Counted from the first letter of the stretch, positions 22,274 through 34,640 are shown. The stretch: DNA of 64,000 nt from Isoetes taiwanensis (GCA_021234155.1 JAJEKV010000021.1:13081760-13145759), one strand, 5' to 3'. Notes: generated by a model from the letters alone, not told the origin. Made by a program: numbers and translations.

Positions 22274-24349
22274 CCTTGTCAAGATTGAGATGCACTCCCG
22301 AGGCAGCAAAAAACTCATTGATTAAGTCCAAGAAAGAATTGACATTATTATCGTTGGAGTCTAAGAAAGCAAAAGTGTCATCTGCATATTGAGATGTTGT
22401 GAGATAATCAACATTATTAGGAAGTTTAAGACCAGTGATTATCCCTGTAGATTGGAGATTATCCACACATCTAGTAAGCATTTCAGCAACAATGAGAGGG
22501 CAGAGGGCATCCCTGTCTCACTCCTTTGGCTAGGGGGAAGAAATTTGTTGGTGATCCATTAATAATGACAACAGAGTTAGACATGGAGTTTAAGCCATCA
22601 ATGAGAGAAATAATTTTAGGATGAAAGCCAATTTTCCTCAAAGCAATGTCAATGAAATTCCATCTAACTATATCAAAGGCTCTCTTAAAATCCAACTTGA
22701 GCAGAATATAAGCTTGTTTAGAGATTTTATTCCAGTGAAGACCTTCCATGGCATTTATATAATTGTCAAGGATAAATCTATTAGGAAGAAAGACATATTG
22801 CTTTTCACTGATGTTTTTTTGCAAAAAGGGTTGAACTCTTTGAGCAATGATTTTGGCACATAGCTTGTAGGTAGAATTGGTCAAAGAAATTGGTCTCCAT
22901 TCAACAAAAGAACTGAGATTTTCAATTTTGGGCAATAAAGCAATAAAACCTGCAGAGATAAAGGGGTGCAGATGGTTTATGTTCCAAAATCTATGCAGTA
23001 GACCAATCAAACCTGACTTCATAATATTCCAAAAGTGAAGATAGAACTCAGATGGAAATCCATCAGGGCCATGGGATTTACATTTACTAAAGCTCTTGAG
23101 AGTTCTAAAAATTTCGTCTTCAGTTGGGATACTTGCAAGAGAAGCATCCATAATATCAGCTGGATTATCCAGGATATGGTCCAGACGAGAAATGAATCTA
23201 TCTCTATTCATGATCTCAGAGTTTGCAAAGAGAGTGGCATAATTCTCGAAAAAGAAATTTTTGATATCAGAGTTTGAGGTGAGCGTAGTACCCGAGTCAT
23301 TTTTAACTTGGGTAATTGAATTCTTAAGCAGCCTATTCCTTGCAACCCTAAAGAAGAATTTAGAGCTGCCATGATTTATCTCACTGTTGTATTTGATATT
23401 GCACTTAATAGCAGCACACTTGGCCTCTCTTTCTTCAATATTTTTCAAATGTCTCTCAATTAACTCTTCCTCAATTTGAAGGCTGCGATTATGTGGATCT
23501 TCCTGAAGCATAGATCTAACTTCCTTCATTTTGGTAAGAAGGGTTTCCTTTTCTTTCACTCTATTTAAATGCCTGCATTTAGCCCAGTTTTTATCCAAAC
23601 TTTAGCTTTCTTAATCTTGGAATAAAAAGATTTCATGGAGCCATTAGAAGATCCAGAGTCAATGTAAAAATCAGCAGATTCTTTATTGAATTCTTTACTG
23701 AGGAAAAGAGAACAATTAAACTTGAAAGGAATATTGCCATCTCTAGGAATAGTAAGTAAATGCTTTCTCTTGTGATCAAACAATTATCCCAGAACTCAGA
23801 ATTAGGATTAGACAACATAAAACCTGTCCAAGGCACAGTAAACTCTAGCCTGCTACTTCTGCTTATTAAACCATGTATAGTTTGAAGTAGAGGAGGGTAT
23901 GTAGATCAAAGCAGAATCATTGATCATATTGTCCCATCTAATTATTTCATTTGAGGTCATATTGATTTTGTTTCTAAGTTTCATATCCCAAACTGAGGTG
24001 TTATTGAAGTCCCCAGCAAGAATCCAATCAATAGAAGGGTTGTTATGAATCCAAGAGCAGATATCAGACCAGAGGATTTCTCTTTCTTTGGGATTTGTAG
24101 AGGCATAGACATTAATGACCTCAAAATTAGCATTATTAACAGAAAAAGTAACTGCCTGCCACATTCTAGAAATGTTGTTGCAAAATGAGAGGTGTTCCAA
24201 ATGGAAGGATTAGTTAGATCTCCCAGATTTCCTGTTTTTAAACTTGCTTTTTTTGCTTCTTGTGTTATTGGCTGGGGCACTAACAACAAAGTTAAGAGTA
24301 GAATTATTACATCTACCAGAATTTCTTTTGGATTTAACACTGAAGGCAT
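22274..24349 (-). pseudogene. LINE ORF2: endonuclease and reverse transcriptase, truncated
   Basis: The APE-type endonuclease part (24349-23853) includes VINVYASTNPKER and DWILAGDFNNTSVWD; its N-terminal beginning is absent. The RT region (23598-22483) has CKSHGPDGFPSEFYLHFW, WRPISLTNSTYKLCAKI, KLDFKRAFDIVRWNF and GVRQGCPL. A further frame (22481-22254) has the catalytic SQYADDTFAFLDS and stops at HLNLDKD. Three or more frames are needed, so the gene is broken. Confidence 0.88.
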
Positions 24350-24648
24350 TATCTCTCAAGTGCTTATCATCCCCTCAGTTTTCCTTATCACTTTCAAGAT
24401 CAAAATCACTGTCAGAGACACCCCCAGGTACGAATTCAAACATTTTATTCACATTATTATTAAAAAGATATTTCTTAGTACTTTTATGGAGAGGTACTTA
24501 CCTGGATGGTTGACATTCCTTGCCAATGTTGTGATTGATGCCAAGGATATTTGGGCTGAGACTATTTTATCTCTCTCTGGAGTATCCCACACCACCTCAT
24601 CAGTAGACACTTTGCTCATCAATGTTTGATTTGATTGACCTGTTCATC

Positions 24649-26687
24649 CTAAATATGACAAAAATCCTCTATATTCTCTCTATTCTCTGTATTCTCAACC
24701 ATTCCTTCTTGCAAAGAGGCTAACTGCTCTTCAATATTAGGAGATATGACTGGAGGTATTTGGTTTAATGGAGTATGATTGTGATCTAAATCAATAAGAG
24801 GCTCAATATGCATCAGAGATGGGGAATTATTGGAGGACACAGTTGTATTAATGATGGGAGGAGCAAAAGGGTTGGTAGTAGAATTGACCATTTTTTCTTG
24901 ATTAATTCTAGAGTTCAATATAAAATCAGAGTCATGGTCAGTATTAATATTTGTAAGTACCTAAAATTGATTCGAACAGATAATATTGCCAACCATTGAG
25001 TTGTCATTTGATTTGCAAGTGTCTATCTCAGAAGTATGTAGCTTAATTTGTCCCTTGTTGAAGGTCTCATCTCCTCCTGTACTTTTGTTTGCAGAAGAAG
25101 TTGATGCAACTGACTTTTTATGGTAGATGCTTTCCGTCAAAATTGGATTCTATGTTTGTAACTTGAGAATCCTTATCCTTGAGTCCCTTCCTTTTGTTTA
25201 TTGGATTATAGCATGAATGGCTTTGTCTAGTTAATGAATCTCACTTACTTTGGATTGGGACAGAGAAATCCATTAATGTTAAAGGCTTAGCTTTATATAA
25301 ACCTTTAGCATCATCAATGATTATGTTGAGAGTTGAATGAAGCTCATCAGTTGGTGGTTTAGATTGAACCATCGGAGCTTTCCCTTTGAATTGAAGGTCT
25401 CCATGTTTTTGTAGGACCTTAATCCCTGTAGAATATTTCCTGTTAGAAAGCTTTCACTTGATTTTGAGGCCACGTTTTTTGTATCTGCATTTATTTCTCC
25501 ATCCTTTTCTTTTGTATTCTCTTATGAGAGCCATTTACTCTCTTCCAAGCAAATTTCCCGATTGCTTGCAACTGTAATCTTACTTGTTCTCCTTTGTGCA
25601 TTGAAGCCTGTACAAGGCATAGGCATTGTCGTGTCTTTAGTAGCATTATCAACCTGATTTATTTCTCGATCATCACTACTGTTCCCTATTATTTCCTGTT
25701 GCTGTACCATTTTAATTTTACATCTCTCATATCAGAAGTGTCTGTTGTCATAGATTGACAATGAGGAGGCAAACCCGACCATCTAAGTGATAGGGAAGAT
25801 TTCTTACCAAAAGAATTTGTGAAAGGGATCAGAGTAGGGATTGGTTTTGATAAATCAAGTTGAACAAAGGATCTTGGAGGTTTTATAGGGGCATACTTTG
25901 TTGAAATGTATGTGCCAATGGAGGTAAAAAGAATTCTGAAACAATCTTCATTCCAATATATTGGATTTAAACCATGGAGAGTTGTTGAAGCAAAATAAGG
26001 TATCAAATTTGGCAGTGTCCATTTTAGGGCTCCATTTAAAAAAGGATATTTGGAAATTATCAACTGTTAAAGGCCCATGATTCAGGAAAAAGTTTGTTGT
26101 TCTTTTACTCTCACATTCAATCATAATGAATGGAAAGTGTAACCAGTACATGGCTTTGATGAGGACCCCTTTTTGAAGATTTTGACAAAAAGTTCAGAGT
26201 TTCCCTAAGCTAATTCCACACTTATTTACTTTAACTAGAATAGCAGTGCCTTCCAAAATGGATATCTTTTCATGCACAGAAGGAAGATTGAGAGAAATAC
26301 TGTGATAAAGATTTTGCTTGCTTCCTTTTGGAATTCGAGGCTCAGCTAATGCTCCATCCAGAATATCATCAGAGTAGACTTCAGCAGCAGGCTTTGGAAC
26401 TCCATAAGGCAGTGGAATTTGAGAAGTAGAATGCAGCAAGGGATATTGGCCATAAAGATCCGGATCTTTTGAGAAATTATCCTATATCGGCACTTTGAAG
26501 ATTCTAGGATTCATATTCTAATTAACCAAGAGCAAATTAGAAAAGTTACCAAATAATAAAAAAAATTTGGATTTTCTTGGAATGATCTTAACTGATCCAG
26601 CAACAATGGTCGGTCAGAAGGTGCTAGCTCAACAAAATCATGAAGAAAAGCTAGAAATTTAGGGCTAAATTTTGTTTTATTTTCCAT
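24649..26687 (-). pseudogene. LINE ORF1 (nucleic-acid-binding, Gag-like)
   Basis: The start matches the fuller copy: KFLAFLHDFVELAPSDRPLL aligns with the MVSN start region at 55267. The middle (26063-25689) contains GLNPIYWNEDCFRIL, SIGTYISTKYAP and PPRSFVQLDLSK, the DUF4283/zinc-knuckle type ORF1 of plant LINEs. The C-terminal half is a low-complexity, Asn/Ser-rich linker. Several frameshifts and stops are present. Confidence 0.8.
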
Positions 26688-26870
26688 TATATGGACCAAG
26701 AGTTTTAAATAAAAGCACGTGAGAAAGAACAGGGAAAGGAAAAAGAGCGAAATTGGCAAAAGAGAAAGGAAGATCAGAGCGAAAGGGATTAGATACTAGT
26801 GGAAAAGAAATTAAGCCTATTACTAAGAGATCAGGATAGCCATCCTCAGTGAGATTCATTCAGATCAATG

Positions 26871-27158
26871 TCAGAGTAAAGTTTCTGTTAATTTAGAATC
26901 CGACCAAGCACAATAGACCTGAATTATACCAGTTGCTTCAATGCTCTTACTTCCAATTAATTCTTCAAGCCAAGATTGTATGCTTTCTATCTCAAATTCT
27001 TTAAAACTCGGCACAAAGAAGTACTCAGATAGAAAGAGGTCATTTGGAAAGAATTTTCTGGTAAATAGAGAGTGCCAAAGCCAAGATGTAGAACCACAAA
27101 GAAATCCACAAGTCAATCGGTCATTTTCTTTGATAATTGCAAAAATTTTGACATCCAT
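26871..27158 (-). pseudogene. Small conserved LINE ORF upstream of ORF1 (ORF0-like)
   Basis: 95 codons starting MDVKIFAIIKENDRLTCGFL. It aligns along its length with the ORF at 54753-55079: CGFLxGS, FFPNDLFLSEY against FFPDNLFFSEY, FVPS, SWLEELIGS against SWLEEFVGS, and a VxCxWxD end. Two separated copies of the family keep this frame. Function unknown; no domain recognised. Confidence 0.65.
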
Positions 27159-27589
27159 TTGTAGCTAATCTGATGGTGATTCGTGTGGAGGACAATGTAT
27201 TGCTAGCATCTACAAGGCTAGTAAGAATTGATGTTTGGAAGGGGCCGAGTGATCAGAATTTCACAGTCTCAAGCACTAAAGATAAAATTTCCAAGAAAAA
27301 TGCGCAATTTTTAGGCGCACACATTTTCCTCCTTCCTCTATTTTGCAGAGCAGTCTTCGATACACAAAAATCTTTGCATCCCACTTCAAAGTGATCTAGC
27401 TCATTGGCGATTTTGCATTTCATGTAATCTAGTTCTAGTTTTCACAGGCTTTCCAAAACAAGCAAACAAATTCAAAAAGCTGAAATAACTTTGTTATAGA
27501 AAACAATGGAGCTCAAAATTCAACTGAAGAGCATAAAAGGTACTTGAATTTGTGGAATATAAGCATATCTTTGTGCGGACTTGTAGGGA

Positions 27590-27800
27590 TTTAAGAGGTA
27601 TATCACCAACGTTTACATGGATAAGATTGTTTTAGAGCCTTATGCTAACCCAATACAACAATGCCCATATAGAATGAACAATTACTCTAAAAAAGTGAAG
27701 GAAGAGATTGATAGTTTGCTTGAAGCAAGTTTTGTTGAACCCATGGAGAATAGTGAACAACTTAAGAGCTTCATGATTAGCCCCATCAGGCACATTTGTT
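27590..27800 (+). pseudogene. Ty3/gypsy reverse transcriptase N-terminal scrap
   Basis: KIVLEPYANPIQQCPYRMNN and YSKKVKEEIDSLLEASFVEP are the beginning of the gypsy RT domain, where the polyprotein reaches the first RT block. The following block (the usual WxSPIVxVPKK) is degraded and the frame ends without further RT motifs. Confidence 0.75.
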
Positions 27801-27889
27801 CTACATATTGGTTGAGTCAGTCCTTCTATATGGCACGGGAGGTATGGGACTTTGTGATAACATTCACAACAACAAAAAAGTCAATTAGG

Positions 27890-28035
27890 GACGTCTGTAG
27901 CGACGTCTGGCCACGTGACACGGACTTGACCTAGATGTCGCTAGAGACATGTCGCATGTGACGTAGTACAGACGTCGCATGCGACGCCTACAGATGTGAT
28001 ACAGACGTGACACAGACGTGACCCACACGTGACTC
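27890..28035. repeat. GACGT/CAGACGT-rich short repeat cluster
   Basis: The stretch is packed with variants of ACGTC, CAGACGTGAC and CGCATGYGACG in both orientations. Subterminal repeats of this style are found near the ends of CACTA and hAT transposons; here it adjoins a possible CACTA coding remnant. The terminal inverted repeat itself was not identified. Confidence 0.45.
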
Positions 28036-28200
28036 ATCATGTTGAGGTTCGGATGACTCTCCAAAGTTCAATGCTCCCTCGTGGAACCCACCCGCGTCCT
28101 CGGCTGAGGCTTGATCCATGTGTTCCACTGCTTCCTATAAAAAAACAGAAGAATATGGCATTAATGTAGTTCATAGAATTACAATTACATATCCCATGTA

Positions 28201-28398
28201 CATTGGCATTCCCGTGATGTGGGACAGTTCCCTCTTCGTATAACCGTTGATGAGTAGTGGCTATGTGTACGTGCTCCTTATTAGGGGGAAACCCGTATAC
28301 ATTGGCATTCCCGTGATGTGGGACAGTTCCCTCTTCGTATAACAGCTCCACGAGTAGTGGCTATGTGTACGCACTCCTTATTAGGGGGAAACCCGTAT
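28201..28398 (-). repeat. 99-bp tandem duplication encoding a 33-residue repeat
   Basis: Two 99-bp units beginning CATTGGCATTCCCGTGATG (28201 and 28300). Because 99 is divisible by three, the minus-strand frame encodes LYEEGTVPHHGNANVYGF twice, open through both units. Confidence 0.85.
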
Positions 28399-28873
28399 AG
28401 GCAGTACTATGACAATATGATGAGTATTAGCTAATGACATTTAAAGTTCTCCTTACAATTAATGTGAACTAGTTTATAGCTCTTACGAATCTATGATGAA
28501 ACCCCTTTCGACCGCCGGAGCCCAAGTGAGGCGGAATTTGTTTACTTGCAGTTCTCGCAGTCCGTTTTGTATGTTTCTTTAGAGGATCCTTTGCACGTTC
28601 AAAAGCGATCTGATTGCAAGGCACACAACAAAAGCACAGTTAAATCGAACGAATGGCAACAAAAATAATAAATACCTTGATATCTTCCTTATGAAGATTA
28701 AGCGGCTTAGGGACTTTTGACCAATCGCCCCAAATTTTTTGGCATTCGACTTCAACTTCTCAATCACTATCTTTGATATAAATCGATAGATCAACACAAT
28801 ATTAAAAAAAAAAAAGAGACTATGACTAGGTCATCCTTTTTCATTGAAGCTCGCCCATCATCGAAACGAGCTT

Positions 28874-30303
28874 TTTTTTTTTTTTTTTGAAGGCGCGGTA
28901 GATTTTGTATTCATTCATATGATATAAAGTTACAGCACATACTGATTCCATAAGAATCATATTGGAAGAATTCCAGCACATAAAAAACCCTGAATATCTA
29001 GGGGGAACCCAGAAGATCCAGGGAAAAATAAGAAACTACTAACATAAAGTAGAATGAATGGACAAGTTAAGTACTACCAATGGAGTCATTCAACATCTTC
29101 TTCGGCTTCAACATACTATAGTGGTAAACCATCCTTCTTCTGCTAAAACCAATTACTATAGGAACCTCTCCATGGTTTCCAACAACTGATCCATTTGTTA
29201 GCCCAATCAGAAAGCGACTTTCGTTACCCTTAATGGCCACATATAGATTAAGCCCAAGAAAGATTTTCAGCATCCTTTGCAAACTGGAAGAGTAAAACAT
29301 GAACCAAAATCTGGAGGAAACAGAAAAAGGACATGTAGACAAATAATTACAAAACTCTTATGCCTGAAGACAAACATTCCCATTATAAAGGCAGTGCAAT
29401 CTCCTAGCTCGCCATAAATCTGAATCCAATGAATACCAACTAGACCATAGCCCAGCCCTAAAAATGTGATCCGAAAGATGGTGCATTGTTGGAGATGCCT
29501 CTAGATCATCATGTTCACTTACAAGTAAGAATTCAGTAGCTATCCATCCACAAACCCTCCATCAGAAAATGAAATCCAAGGTCTCCCGCCACTTGAATTT
29601 CAAGACTTGGATCTAGTAAACCCGATCATTTGCTAGGATACATAAAAATCTCCACATATACATAGAATATATGGATGGAAGCAACAATAAAATTAGAATA
29701 GGCTGCCACACTATTCTTAAAGCTGCCACAGGCTTTTAAAGTTCTGATTCTTTGTAACCAAATGACCTCCTGATCATCTAAAATTCCTTAAATTGATGGA
29801 AAAATTACAGAGACTTCAAACAATCATCTTGAAGCCGGTTAGACTTAGAATAAGCCCAACCCACTAGACTACTCTCCAGAGCCCAGCCTTAAATTATAAA
29901 TTGTGAGAAGACACCTAATATGCCAACAAGTCTTGAAATCTGACTAATCAATCTGCCATAGCTACATAGAGGAACAGAACTTGTTGTCTCCATCTTCCTA
30001 TTCTATGTACATTCTGCCAGCAAGACGTGGAAAAGGAAGGAAGGTTCCTGCCAGATTATTAGGATGAAATAAGGATCACCTGGATGAAGCCACGATCCTT
30101 GTTGCTCAAAATCAAAGCAGGAGAAATCCCTTCGGCTGGCTCCAATTGAGTCATTGCTGCCCTTACCCATCCCTCCACCATCCAAAAAGAACATGGCGAT
30201 CTCCTCTGGCATGGCCGAATGTGGGCAGGCAGGGCCAGATGAGCATGCACGGCCGTAGGGCAAAGCCCTAAGCGGCCAAGCGGTGCGCCAGTTCCAAGAA
30301 CTC
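28874..30303 (-). mobile_element. 1.43-kb poly(A) retroposon with 13-bp target duplication
   Basis: Flanked by TCGAAACGAGCTT at 28861-28873 and 30304-30316. The left edge is a T run followed by GAAGGCGCGG, so on the minus strand it ends CCTTC plus poly(A), like the insert at 8260. The far end (about 30250) is GC-richer. Only short broken frames are present (for example 29342-29067), with no domain I can name; a 5'-truncated LINE is likely. Confidence 0.85.
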
Positions 30304-31352
30304 TCGAAACGAGCTTCTTCCAGTTAAAGCTCTTCTCGCTTTTTCTATCTCTAGGAAACAATCTTTTATTTTATTTTTGACGCTCTCTACTTCGCGGTGG
30401 TCATAAGTGATAAGCCACTCCCATAGACCACCGGGAGGCCATAAACGAGAGATATTGTTTGAAACTGCATCCCTCAGTGTATTATAAAAGACACTTTTTT
30501 TAGGAAGATCGTCCCTAAAGCATAAATGGTGGTTATATAAAAGCGTGTTTATGTCTACCATCAATATACATATCCCGTCCCGATAGGAAACTTTTAAGCA
30601 CCTTACAATTTATTTTAAGTGAAGAGAATGGACAAAACAACAAATTTAGATGGCAAAGTACTAATATTTGAGGTTGACATCTTAAATAATATGTTCAAAA
30701 CTTTCACCTAAAACTTAAATCATTGTTATTATGATAGTCGGGTATATTCGGGGCCAAATCACCCGCCGGACTAAATTTTTTGCTGACTTACGTCTCCAAA
30801 ACAAAGCGAAACGGACGTTCTCCTTCAGTGACACGACGTTGTCGGGATCTGAACTTCGCCAAGTCAGCTCATTCACGTTGTCCTTGGAATCCCGAACTCG
30901 ATAAGTCTGGCGATTCATGTCATCATCGCCCTTTTGAACCCTGTGAGTCTGTTGCTCCACTATCTCTTGACCTGGGAAGTAATGAGAATGAGCATCTTCA
31001 ATATGCTGCAGCGAAAGAAATGTCTGGTACTTAGTGGACATATTTACCTGTTGAAATCTCCCTCCAAGTTCCTTGCACCAGAAAAGTCTATCCCTGTCGT
31101 AGGCCTAAGACTGGGAGTCCATACTAAGTCTACCGACCTCGATATTCTCGCGAGCACGTGGAGGCCGATAACCAAAGCCATAGTCAACACTATGTCGATG
31201 GGGCATAGGAATTAAAAATTCAGGGGGAGGTTGCCTAACCGTTCCTGGTGTAAAAGAGGCAAAGTATGCTTGCACTTGTTCTCTCTCAGCGGGAGACGTG
31301 TTTGTGAGGAAGGCGGGGGGGCTGCAAAAACCACAAATATCATGCAAAACCA

Positions 31353-31368
31353 TTTTTTTTTTTTTTTT
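31353..31368 (-). repeat. Poly(T) run, probable retroposon tail
   Basis: 16 T residues followed by AATAAAAAGGCTATC. The arrangement resembles other reverse-oriented retroposon 3' ends in the window, but no target duplication was identified. Confidence 0.4.
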
Positions 31369-31903
31369 AATAAAAAGGCTATCTTAATACCCAAACATGT
31401 TGCTATAGTGACAGGTGGAGGTTGGCTACTTGGAACATCAGCACGATTGCCCCTACCTCGTGGAGTCCTCCTCCTATTTTCTCTAAACTCTTCCCTTTCC
31501 TCTACACAATAAAATTCCATGCATAAACCTACATGTCTAATTAGAGGGTAAAGCATATAAAAAAAATATACTTACCTTCACCTACGAATGCGATTACGAT
31601 AAACCGCGGAGAAAACTAGCACACTTAGGTCAAAAGAAAGTATGAGAGAAACATTTGATAAGTATAAATGATGGTTGCAATAATAGGACGAATTACAGAT
31701 TCCGTGTTCAAGTACGTGCAAACTATACTGATCCCAAATAGTGCTTTGATGGCTCGAAATGTACTATTAATGAGTCCCGGCGTCGCTACTGCAGCCGTGA
31801 CCGGGGCTGGAGGGGCAGACGCATGATGCCTCGAATATCAGATCAGGAGAAAGATAGCCACAATGACAAAGACCACTAAGAGTTAAGCCTCCGCCATGAC
31901 TAT

Positions 31904-32140
31904 ATTAATTTGAATATAACAAGAATTAGCGAGAGAAAGGAAGAGAGAGGTAGGGTGCATTTGCACCCACCATGTTGAAGTATAAGTTCAAGTTACTTTT
32001 GATCTTTAAGTTAAAATATTAATATAATTTTAACTTAAAGATCAAAAGTAACTTGAACTTATACTTCAACATGGTGGGTGCAAATGCACCCTACCTCTCT
32101 CTTCCTTTCTCTCGCTAATTCTTGTTATGTTCAAATTAAT
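31904..32140. mobile_element. 237-bp foldback/MITE-like element with 114-bp near-perfect arms
   Basis: 31904-32017 and 32027-32140 are inverted copies with a 9-nt loop and, as read, one mismatch. The outermost ATTAAT on both sides is palindromic and might be the target duplication. The arms include AGGGTGCATTTGCACCC, itself palindromic; a related GGGTGCAGGTGCACTC lies just outside at about 32175. Such perfect arms imply recent origin or active small-RNA hairpin character. No coding capacity. Confidence 0.85.
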
Positions 32141-32229
32141 GGCTCAATATCTTTGAATAAATACCTAAATAATGGGTGCAGGTGCACTCATCATCTTTTT
32201 ATATTATAAAATTATCCCGTATATATGTA

Positions 32230-34465
32230 TGGTCCTTAAATTTGAAGACTCCTTTTGAGGCTCTTTATGGAGTTAAACCAGATGTCAGCCATTTCCGAGT
32301 ATTTGGCTGTTTGGCTTATGCCACAGTTCCAAGAGAGCTCTTACAAAAACAGGGTAAACTAGCTGATAGGGCTCTCAAGGTTATTTTCATTGGTTATCCG
32401 GATAATATGAAAGGGTGGAGGTGCTATAATCCCCTTACTAAACAGGTTTTCTCATCTCGAAGTGTTCAGTTTGTTGAAGACGCTTGATCTATTCTTGATT
32501 TTTATGATATCACAACTACCGGCTATGACCAAAATCTTCAAACTTTGTTTGAGGTAAGATCTTTCAATAACTCCAATTGTTTGACCGACTACTTTTACGT
32601 ACCATCTAAACTCGTTTCACCAATGGCCTCCTTACCTCTTGTTTCTTCTATTCCATCGCATTACCTATCTCATTCCAACAAATCCACTATTCCTTCTTCT
32701 CCTCCTTCATTCTGACCCGGATGTTCCGGCTTCTCCTAGTGATATTTCACCGATTTGCGAGGCTTCTTCATATGCCCGGTTTGAACCATTGGATTATGTT
32801 GAGCTGTATTTCTCCATCTTCAACTCCATTGTCTGTTTCTCCACAAAATCAGGTTGATTTCTTGAGTTATCGGTGGGATAGATGGAACCCCACGCAGATC
32901 TCGCAGATTAGCGAGGTTATCCTCCTTTGGAAGTTTCTTGTAATTTTGCTTTGATGGCCAAAATACAAGACTACAAGGAACCTACTACTTTTTCTCAAGC
33001 CGCTAAAGATTCTCATTGGCTCCAAGCTATGCGGGATGAAATTGATATGCTTCATAAGCAAAATGCATGGGAGTTAGTTCCTAGGCCATCCACGTAAATA
33101 TTATTGGTGCAAAATGGGTCTACAAGACCAAATTTCATTCGATGGCTCCTTATCCAAATACAAAGCTCGTCTTGTGGCCAAGGGTTTTACATGCCAGGAG
33201 GGTTTGATTATAATGAAGTTTTTGCTCCGTTGTTCGATGCGGATACTTTGCGTCTTTGTCCTAGCCTTGGCAAAACATCCAAACTTTGGCACTGTTTATC
33301 AGCTTGATTTCAAGTCAGCCTTTCTTAATGGAGATTTAGAAGAGGATATTTACATGCAAAGAGCCCACGAGGTTTTCAAGATCCTACATATCCACATTAT
33401 GTTTGTAAACTCAAAAGAAGTTTATCTACGGTCTTAAGCAAAGCGCCAAGATGTTGGCATCGAGAAAAAATTAATTCTTTTCTTTTAAGTCTTGGCTACC
33501 AAAGGTCACGGGCGATTGTAATCTTTATTACAAGACCATTGGTTCTCGAAGTTTCTATTCTTCTCTTATATGTTGATGATATGGTACTCACGGGAGATGA
33601 AACGGATCTTATATCAAGTACCAAGCGCCTCTCTTAGCACCAACTTTGAGATCACAGATTTAGGTCTTATGCATTATTGTGCGGGACTAGAAGTTTGGCG
33701 GCAATCTCATGGAATCTTTCTTGCTCAACAGAAGTATATTAATGAGGTACTTCATAGGTTCAACATGGCGGACTGTGAAGTCGTCAAAATCTCCTCATGA
33801 TCCGGGCAATGTCTTAACTCTTGATTACGAACAAGAAGATGTAGATGCAACTCTCTATAGGCATTTGGTTGGAGCACTTCTTTTTATTACAATTTTCGCC
33901 GGACATTGTTTACATTGTGGGAGTGTTAACAAGGTTTATATGCGGCGTCCTAAAGCGGTCTCACCGGGCGAAAGCAGCTAAGAAGGTCCTTAATTATCTT
34001 CAAGGGACATGTAGAAGGCATTCACTATATGAGTAATTCTTCTCCTCAATTTGCTTTTTTGCGATTCGGATCATGCCACTAGTGATGTTGAGTCTCGGAG
34101 ATCTCTTACTGGGTTTGTCTCATTTTTTGCTGGTAATCCTGTTACATGGAGTTCTAAAAAGCAGGATACTTGTAGTATTAGTACTCAAGAACACACCAGC
34201 TTATCTTTACTGTGACAATGAGGGAGCTATTTGTCATGCTAAAGATTCCAAGTGGCATCATCTTACAAAACACTTGGATATCAAAGTCTGCTTTGTTCGA
34301 GAAGTTCTTGACAGTGGCTCTATTTCTCTTTTTCATTGCTCTTCTCAAGATCAAGCAGCAGATGGTTTTACCAAACCTCTTGTGGGCAAACGCTTACTTG
34401 ATATGAAGCAACTTTTACATGTCTCTCCTTTTAGTGCATACAATTCCAGCAGTGCTAGTCATTAG
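32230..34465 (+). pseudogene. Second Ty1/copia pol fragment (integrase end, RT, RNase H)
   Basis: Begins within integrase (LKTPFEALYGVKPDVSHFRV, FIGYPDNMKGWRCYNPL), so everything 5' of that is missing. RT blocks follow in shifting frames: HWLQAMRDEIDMLHKQNAWE, YQLDFKSAFLNGDLEEDIYM, LLYVDDMVLTGDE (catalytic aspartates), ITDLGLMHYCAGLEVW. RNase H ends with YLYCDNEGAICHAKDS, LDIKVCFVREVL and QAADGFTKPLVGKRLLDM. Many frameshifts and stops. It is related to, but distinct from, the copia at 3739 and lies on the opposite strand. Confidence 0.9.
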
Positions 34466-34471
34466 GAGGGG

Positions 34472-34640
34472 TGTTAGACTTATGCTGGCACAGTGATGAC
34501 GTCACACTGCTGACCTGTCAGTGCACGCCTATTGCTGATGTGGCACTGCACGCTTGTTGCTGACGTGGCATTCTTATATAAGCCACAGTCAGGCAGTTAC
34601 TAGGTGCTAGTGGTCCTAGTCGTCTATCTTTTTGCTTTCT
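34472..34640 (+). repeat. 3' LTR of the second copia, partial
   Basis: A purine tract (TTAGGAGGGG, 34462-34471) abuts TGTTAGACTTATGC, the LTR start. A TATA box (TATATAAG, 34575-34582) lies about 100 bp in, preceded by repeated GCTGACGTGGCA / GCTGATGTGGCA motifs. The 3' boundary is uncertain because a retroposon tail follows and no 5' LTR is available for comparison. Confidence 0.7.

Larger units (their letters stand above)
22274..27350 (-). mobile_element. L1-type LINE, 3' part missing
   Basis: Reading on the minus strand from about 27350: a 5' UTR sharing GTGCGCCT and GAAAATG phrases with the LINE at 54490, a small ORF (27158-26871), ORF1 (from an ATG at 26687) and endonuclease-RT ORF2. It ends abruptly at about 22274, just after the RT active site, at the point equivalent to about 59925 of the fuller copy. 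LINEs normally lose their 5' end, so loss of the 3' part implies a rearrangement or deletion. Numerous stops and frameshifts make it inactive. Confidence 0.88.
28037..31556 (-). mobile_element. Possible CACTA (En/Spm, Transposase_24-like) remnant
   Basis: Minus-strand pieces run in a plausible order: an N-terminal basic Pro/Arg part (RRRTPRGRGNRADVPSSQPP, about 31480), a Pro-rich part (31353-31105), an LWPPGGLWEWLITYDHREVE segment (30564-30268), then ERAKDPLKKHTKRTARTASK and IPPHLGSGGRKGF (about 28600-28500), reminiscent of the conserved block of plant Transposase_24 proteins. A 1.43-kb retroposon (28874-30303) interrupts it. Frames are broken and no end repeats were found, so the family call is tentative. 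Confidence 0.35.

Noticed and set aside
28201-28398. CRISPR-like array
   Set aside because: Only two long 99-bp units without short conserved repeats and unique spacers, in a plant genome.
31904-32140. MIRNA gene
   Set aside because: Arms are too long and too perfectly paired for a mature plant MIR precursor; a MITE or young inverted duplication fits better without small-RNA data.
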